A stretch of DNA of 16,394 nt from Candidatus Saccharibacteria bacterium UBA4215 (GTDB lineage Bacteria > Patescibacteriota > Saccharimonadia > Saccharimonadales > Saccharimonadaceae). Location of the stretch: the NCBI GenBank assembly GCA_002381485.1, contig DFTJ01000017.1, forward strand, positions 83,585-99,978, in the 5' to 3' direction. The notes under the pieces are model-generated. The model searched no databases. It had not been told where the DNA came from and saw only the letters and a program-made list of their open reading frames with translations. Position numbers and translations under genes: made by a program. Positions 14,024 to 16,394 of this stretch are shown here, piece after piece (the first letter of the stretch is position 1; each line of letters begins with the position of its first letter).

Positions 14024-14932
14024 GTGCTGTATACTAGCTACATGCATACTTCACGACGTCGTTCATTTTGGCGTTTCCTGCGCCGGCACCTGCTACTTAT
14101 TGTGATCATTATCTCGCTCGTAGCGGCCTCACTCATTACTATTAATTGGTTTACGAATTCAATCAACACCCTCACCGCTGAACGCCAAGCAGAATCAGCC
14201 GCCGAACTTGCACGTCTTGACGCCGAGATTCAGGAGATCGTAGAGCAAAGGGCAGAAGAAGAGCGCCTACGAAAGCTTGCAGAAGCCAAGAAGACTGCTG
14301 AAGAAGTTATACGCAACCCTTCACAGGCAGCACAAACGGTTGATGCATCTTCTTGTAACGTATCCGGTGAACGAACTGACGCAACTCAGCCATCGGTATT
14401 AGTGAACAAGAAACACTGTATTCAACCTCTCAGCTATGCCCCAAGCGACCTTGTCACCGTCAATGGTGCGACCATTAGTGCGAAGGCTGCCGATGATTTT
14501 CAGGCGCTGTTTGCGGCGGCTCAAGCAGCCGGACAGCCCCTTTCTGTAACAAGTAGCTATCGTTCGTACTCAACACAAGTTGCGACGTACAACTACTGGG
14601 TGTCAATTAGCGGGGCATCTGGTGCCGACGAGTACAGTGCCCGCCCAGGGTATAGCGAGCACCAAACTGGCTTTGCGGTTGACTTCGCTAACTCTACGGG
14701 GAGCTGTAGCCTCGATTGTTTCGGAACAACATCTCAATACAGCTGGCTACAAGAGAATGCTGCCACTTATGGCTTTATCCAGCGCTACTACGCAGGCAAG
14801 GAGAATGTCACGGGCTACATGGCTGAAGAATGGCACTACCGCTATGTCGGGCCTACAGTAGCCCTCGATATGAAGGATAAGGGCATCCTGACTCTTGAAG
14901 AATACTGGGGGCTTCCTGGAGGTGACTATTAG
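14024..14932 (+). CDS. Membrane-anchored M15 family D-alanyl-D-alanine carboxypeptidase (VanY type)
   Basis: 302 residues from a GTG with a strong SD (GAGGTG, 5 bases away); an ATG at 14042 is the alternative. A basic N-terminus (RRRSFWRFLRRH) leads into one membrane helix at about 23-42, so the rest should face outside. A Glu/Ala-rich coiled coil follows (about 50-97). The catalytic domain (about 140-300) has the M15B motifs SSYRSYSTQ (177-185), ARPGYSEHQTGFAVDF (206-221) and EEWHYRYVG (268-276). Zinc ligands are His213, Asp220 and His271, with Glu268 as likely general base. This family trims the terminal D-Ala of peptidoglycan stem peptides. Four cysteines (111, 132, 228, 232) may form two disulfides. 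No vanS/vanR or other resistance genes are nearby, so cell-wall maturation is likelier than vancomycin resistance. The gene interrupts the usual rpsJ-rplC order. Confidence 0.9.
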   Translation: MLYTSYMHTSRRRSFWRFLRRHLLLIVIIISLVAASLITINWFTNSINTLTAERQAESAAELARLDAEIQEIVEQRAEEERLRKLAEAKKTAEEVIRNPSQAAQTVDASSCNVSGERTDATQPSVLVNKKHCIQPLSYAPSDLVTVNGATISAKAADDFQALFAAAQAAGQPLSVTSSYRSYSTQVATYNYWVSISGASGADEYSARPGYSEHQTGFAVDFANSTGSCSLDCFGTTSQYSWLQENAATYGFIQRYYAGKENVTGYMAEEWHYRYVGPTVALDMKDKGILTLEEYWGLPGGDY

Positions 14933-15002
14933 GCGGGGTTGCTAGTTCGACAAATATGCGCAATAATACAAGCATTAGCGTAATCACTATTTAAGGAATC
15001 AT

Positions 15003-15284
15003 ATGGTTGCAAAAAAATCAGTCAAGAAAGTTACAAAAACACCTGCACGTAAAACTCCTACCAGAAAGAAGCCGACTGCACGAAAGTCTGCCGCAAAAAA
15101 AGCCGAAGAAATGCGCTCATTTCGTCTCTACAAGAACCAGACAGACTTTGTCAGCTTCCGAATTACCCGCCAAACTGTCTACTGGTCTATCCTGCTAGCA
15201 GTAATTGTCTTTACACAGCTCTGGATTCTTAACATCCAGATGGAGATCGCCGATCTAACAAACGCCCTGCTTGCCGAGCAATAA
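15003..15284 (+). CDS. Small membrane protein with lysine/arginine-rich N-terminal tail, unknown function
   Basis: 93 residues, not recognised. Residues 1-41 hold 16 Lys/Arg and only two acidic residues, with histone-H1-like TPARK, TPTRK and PTARK repeats (13-28). A short conserved-looking stretch (RSFRLYKNQTDFVSFRITRQT, 38-58) leads into one hydrophobic helix at about 58-78 (VYWSILLAVIVFTQLWILNI), followed by a 14-residue mildly acidic end. By the positive-inside rule the tail is cytoplasmic. The ATG has AAGGA 6 bases upstream. It lies 70 bases after the carboxypeptidase gene with no terminator between, so the two are probably cotranscribed, and it is followed at once by a strong terminator. 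A tail of this kind could bind nucleic acid, ribosomes or anionic lipid; that is speculation. It has no cysteine. Confidence 0.75.
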   Translation: MVAKKSVKKVTKTPARKTPTRKKPTARKSAAKKAEEMRSFRLYKNQTDFVSFRITRQTVYWSILLAVIVFTQLWILNIQMEIADLTNALLAEQ

Positions 15285-15289
15285 AAGCC

Positions 15290-15333
15290 CTCGATATAAA
15301 AAGCCTCCTGAGACGGAGGCTTTTTATATCGAG
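15290..15333. terminator. Bidirectional intrinsic terminator
   Basis: A perfect 19-bp stem (15290-15308 with 15315-15333) around the 6-base loop TGAGAC. The loop-proximal part is GC-rich (GCCTCC/GGAGGC) and is followed by TTTTTATATC on both strands, so it can end transcription of the plus-strand small gene (stop at 15284) and of rpsJ (stop at 15343), which converge here. Confidence 0.92.
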
Positions 15334-15342
15334 TGAACTAGA

Positions 15343-15666
15343 CTACATTCGAATTTCGGCGTCAACACCAGCTGGGAGGCTGAGGTTCTGCAGACTGTCG
15401 ATAGTCTTCGGGGTCGCATTCGTGATGTCGATCAATCGTTTGTGAATACGCATCTCAAATGCTTCACCGCCCTTTTTGTAGACGTGTGGTGACTTAACGA
15501 CCGTAAATGTACTGCGGCGTGTAGGCAGTGGCACAGGCCCTGCGATAGTTGCGCCACTACGGATTGCGGTATCGATAATTTGCTTTGCTGACTGGTCAAT
15601 GACCTTGTGGTCATAGGCCTTCAGGCGAATACGGATGCGTAGACCCGCTTCTTTTGCTTCTGCCAT
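15343..15666 (-). CDS. rpsJ: Ribosomal protein S10 / NusE
   Basis: 107 residues. S10 is a 30S head protein and, as NusE, joins antitermination and transcription-translation coupling complexes. [22 protein letters not shown] (9-30), GPVPLPT (43-49), [23 protein letters not shown] (59-81) and the ending [11 protein letters not shown] are diagnostic. AAAGG lies 9 bases before the ATG, inside a small inverted repeat (15670-15683, AAGAAAGGTTTCTT) that might modulate access to it. The gene is bounded by the tuf terminator upstream and the bidirectional terminator downstream, so it appears to be its own transcription unit, unlike the classical S10 operon where it is first. Confidence 0.97.
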   Translation of the reverse strand: MAEAKEAGLRIRIRLKAYDHKVIDQSAKQIIDTAIRSGATIAGPVPLPTRRSTFTVVKSPHVYKKGGEAFEMRIHKRLIDITNATPKTIDSLQNLSLPAGVDAEIRM

Positions 15667-15763
15667 AGGAAGAAACCTTTCTTGATTGTGCTCCGTAACC
15701 TCTGCTCGAATCGGTGTTGTTCGCGTCTGGCCGAGTTCTCGGTGCGATTAATAATACTGACTT

Positions 15764-15772
15764 ATAATACCA
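15764..15772 (-). promoter_or_regulatory. Weak candidate extended -10 for rpsJ
   Basis: TGG-TATTAT on the minus strand, with the hexamer at 15764-15769, about 95 bases before the rpsJ ATG and just after the tuf terminator. No -35 match is found at proper spacing; a second TATTAT lies at 15751-15756. A promoter is expected somewhere here because tuf is terminated upstream. The leader also contains CCGAG-AA-CTCGG at 15731-15742. Confidence 0.3.
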
Positions 15773-15785
15773 TAAAATGGCAATT

Positions 15786-15817
15786 AAAAATACCCCCGAC
15801 CAATCGAGGGTATTTTT
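15786..15817 (-). terminator. Intrinsic terminator of tuf
   Basis: On the minus strand AAAAATACCCTCG pairs with CGGGGGTATTTTT around ATTGGT, a 13-bp stem with one U-G wobble, then a T-rich tail. On the plus strand the wobble becomes a C-A mismatch, which fits use in the tuf direction. It begins 17 bases after the tuf stop. Confidence 0.85.
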
Positions 15818-15833
15818 ATGGTCTGATACTAGA

Positions 15834-16394
15834 TTACTTAGTAACCTTAGTAACTACACCAGCACCAACTGTCTTACCACCTTCGCGGATAGCAAAGTTC
15901 AAACCTTGCTCCATAGCGATTGGGGCGAGTAGTTTAACAGTAAAGGTAACAGTGTCGCCAGGGATGACAAGTTCCTTGTCAGCTGGAAGCTCAACTTCAC
16001 CCGTAACGTCAGTAGTACGGAAGTAGAACTGAGGCTTGTACCCCTTAGAGAATGGAGTGTGGCGTCCGCCTTCTTCCTTCTTTAAGATGTAAACTTCAGC
16101 TTCAAACTCGGTGTGAGGAGTCAATGAGCCAGGCTTAACAATAACCTGTCCACGCTCGATTTGCTCACGCTCGATTCCACGAAGCAATAGACCAGCGTTG
16201 TCACCAGCTTGTCCACGGTCAAGGTTCTTCTTGAACGCTTCAATACCAGTTACGACTGAAGTCTGAGTATCTTTAATACCAACGATTTCGATTGGGTCGT
16301 TTACGTTGATGACACCAGTTTCGATACGGCCAGTTGCGACAGTACCTCGTCCCTTAATAGAGAAGACGTCTTCGATAGGCATAAGGAATGGCTT
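15834..16394 (-). CDS. tuf: Elongation factor Tu, C-terminal part (5' end outside window)
   Basis: 186 residues are visible; the reading frame is open to the window edge, beginning [19 protein letters not shown], which is the start of domain 2. The GTPase domain lies outside. Domains 2 and 3 are complete, with [63 protein letters not shown] and the ending [18 protein letters not shown]-Tu delivers aminoacyl-tRNA to the ribosome. tuf upstream of rpsJ is the usual bacterial order. An in-frame ATG at 16382 is internal (Met of FLMPIED) and not the start. Whether fusA lies further upstream cannot be seen. Confidence 0.98.
   Translation of the reverse strand, partial: KPFLMPIEDVFSIKGRGTVATGRIETGVINVNDPIEIVGIKDTQTSVVTGIEAFKKNLDRGQAGDNAGLLLRGIEREQIERGQVIVKPGSLTPHTEFEAEVYILKKEEGGRHTPFSKGYKPQFYFRTTDVTGEVELPADKELVIPGDTVTFTVKLLAPIAMEQGLNFAIREGGKTVGAGVVTKVTK

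Noticed and set aside
14030..14041. TATACT as a -10 giving a leaderless carboxypeptidase mRNA starting at the ATG at 14042
   Set aside because: Spacing fits exactly, but no -35 is present and the GTG at 14024 has a strong SD, which a leaderless start would not need. Kept only as an alternative start.
14024..14932. Vancomycin resistance determinant
   Set aside because: The motifs are those of the M15B family, which includes many wall-maturation enzymes; no vanHAX or vanRS genes are nearby.
14933..15002. Terminator or promoter between the carboxypeptidase and the small membrane protein genes
   Set aside because: No inverted repeat with a T-run and no paired -35/-10 found; cotranscription is the simpler reading.

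Overview
The window is a bacterial ribosomal-protein supercluster (S10 + spc + alpha), read almost entirely from the minus strand, with elongation factor Tu at the right edge and rplM-rpsI at the left edge. Several features point to the Candidate Phyla Radiation (Patescibacteria), most likely a Saccharibacteria (TM7) relative. rpmD (L30) is absent between rpsE and rplO. L36, S14 and S4 are all in zinc-free form. adk and map are missing between secY and infA. The gene packing is very tight. TGA is used as a stop in rpsQ and tryptophan is encoded by TGG, so the code is the standard one and not the UGA=Gly code of Absconditabacteria/Gracilibacteria. The phylum call is inferred from these traits and general resemblance, not from a search.

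Layout in the direction of minus-strand transcription, right to left. (1) tuf (3' part only) ends at 15834, followed by a strong intrinsic terminator. (2) rpsJ stands alone at 15343-15666, ended by a 19-bp perfect hairpin that also terminates the convergent plus-strand genes. (3) Two plus-strand genes lie between rpsJ and rplC, where most bacteria have none: a membrane-anchored M15-family (VanY-type) peptidoglycan carboxypeptidase and an unrecognised 93-residue membrane protein with a lysine/arginine-rich tail. (4) A promoter at 13984-14012 starts an uninterrupted run: rplC-rplD-rplW-rplB-rpsS-rplV-rpsC-rplP-rpmC-rpsQ-rplN-rplX-rplE-rpsN-rpsH-rplF-rplR-rpsE-rplO. A terminator-like hairpin follows rplO. 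(5) secY is a single gene with its own candidate -10. (6) A consensus-like promoter (3710-3737) starts infA-rpmJ-rpsM-rpsK-rpsD-rpoA-rplQ-rplM-rpsI, which runs off the left edge.

Together the genes encode much of both ribosomal subunits, initiation factor IF1, the RNA polymerase alpha subunit, the SecY translocon channel and EF-Tu. Nine gene junctions use the one-base overlap TAATG and one uses ATGA, so translational coupling probably keeps subunit stoichiometry. The parts worth a second look are the two-gene plus-strand insertion, the basic membrane protein, the near-total absence of cysteine (one in about 4,750 housekeeping residues), the cysteine-free L36, and the leaders of rplC and infA.

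There is no stretch over 300 bases without a gene. The longest gap is 3612-3805 (194 bases), which holds the infA promoter region. I see no tRNA, rRNA, CRISPR array, insertion sequence or origin.
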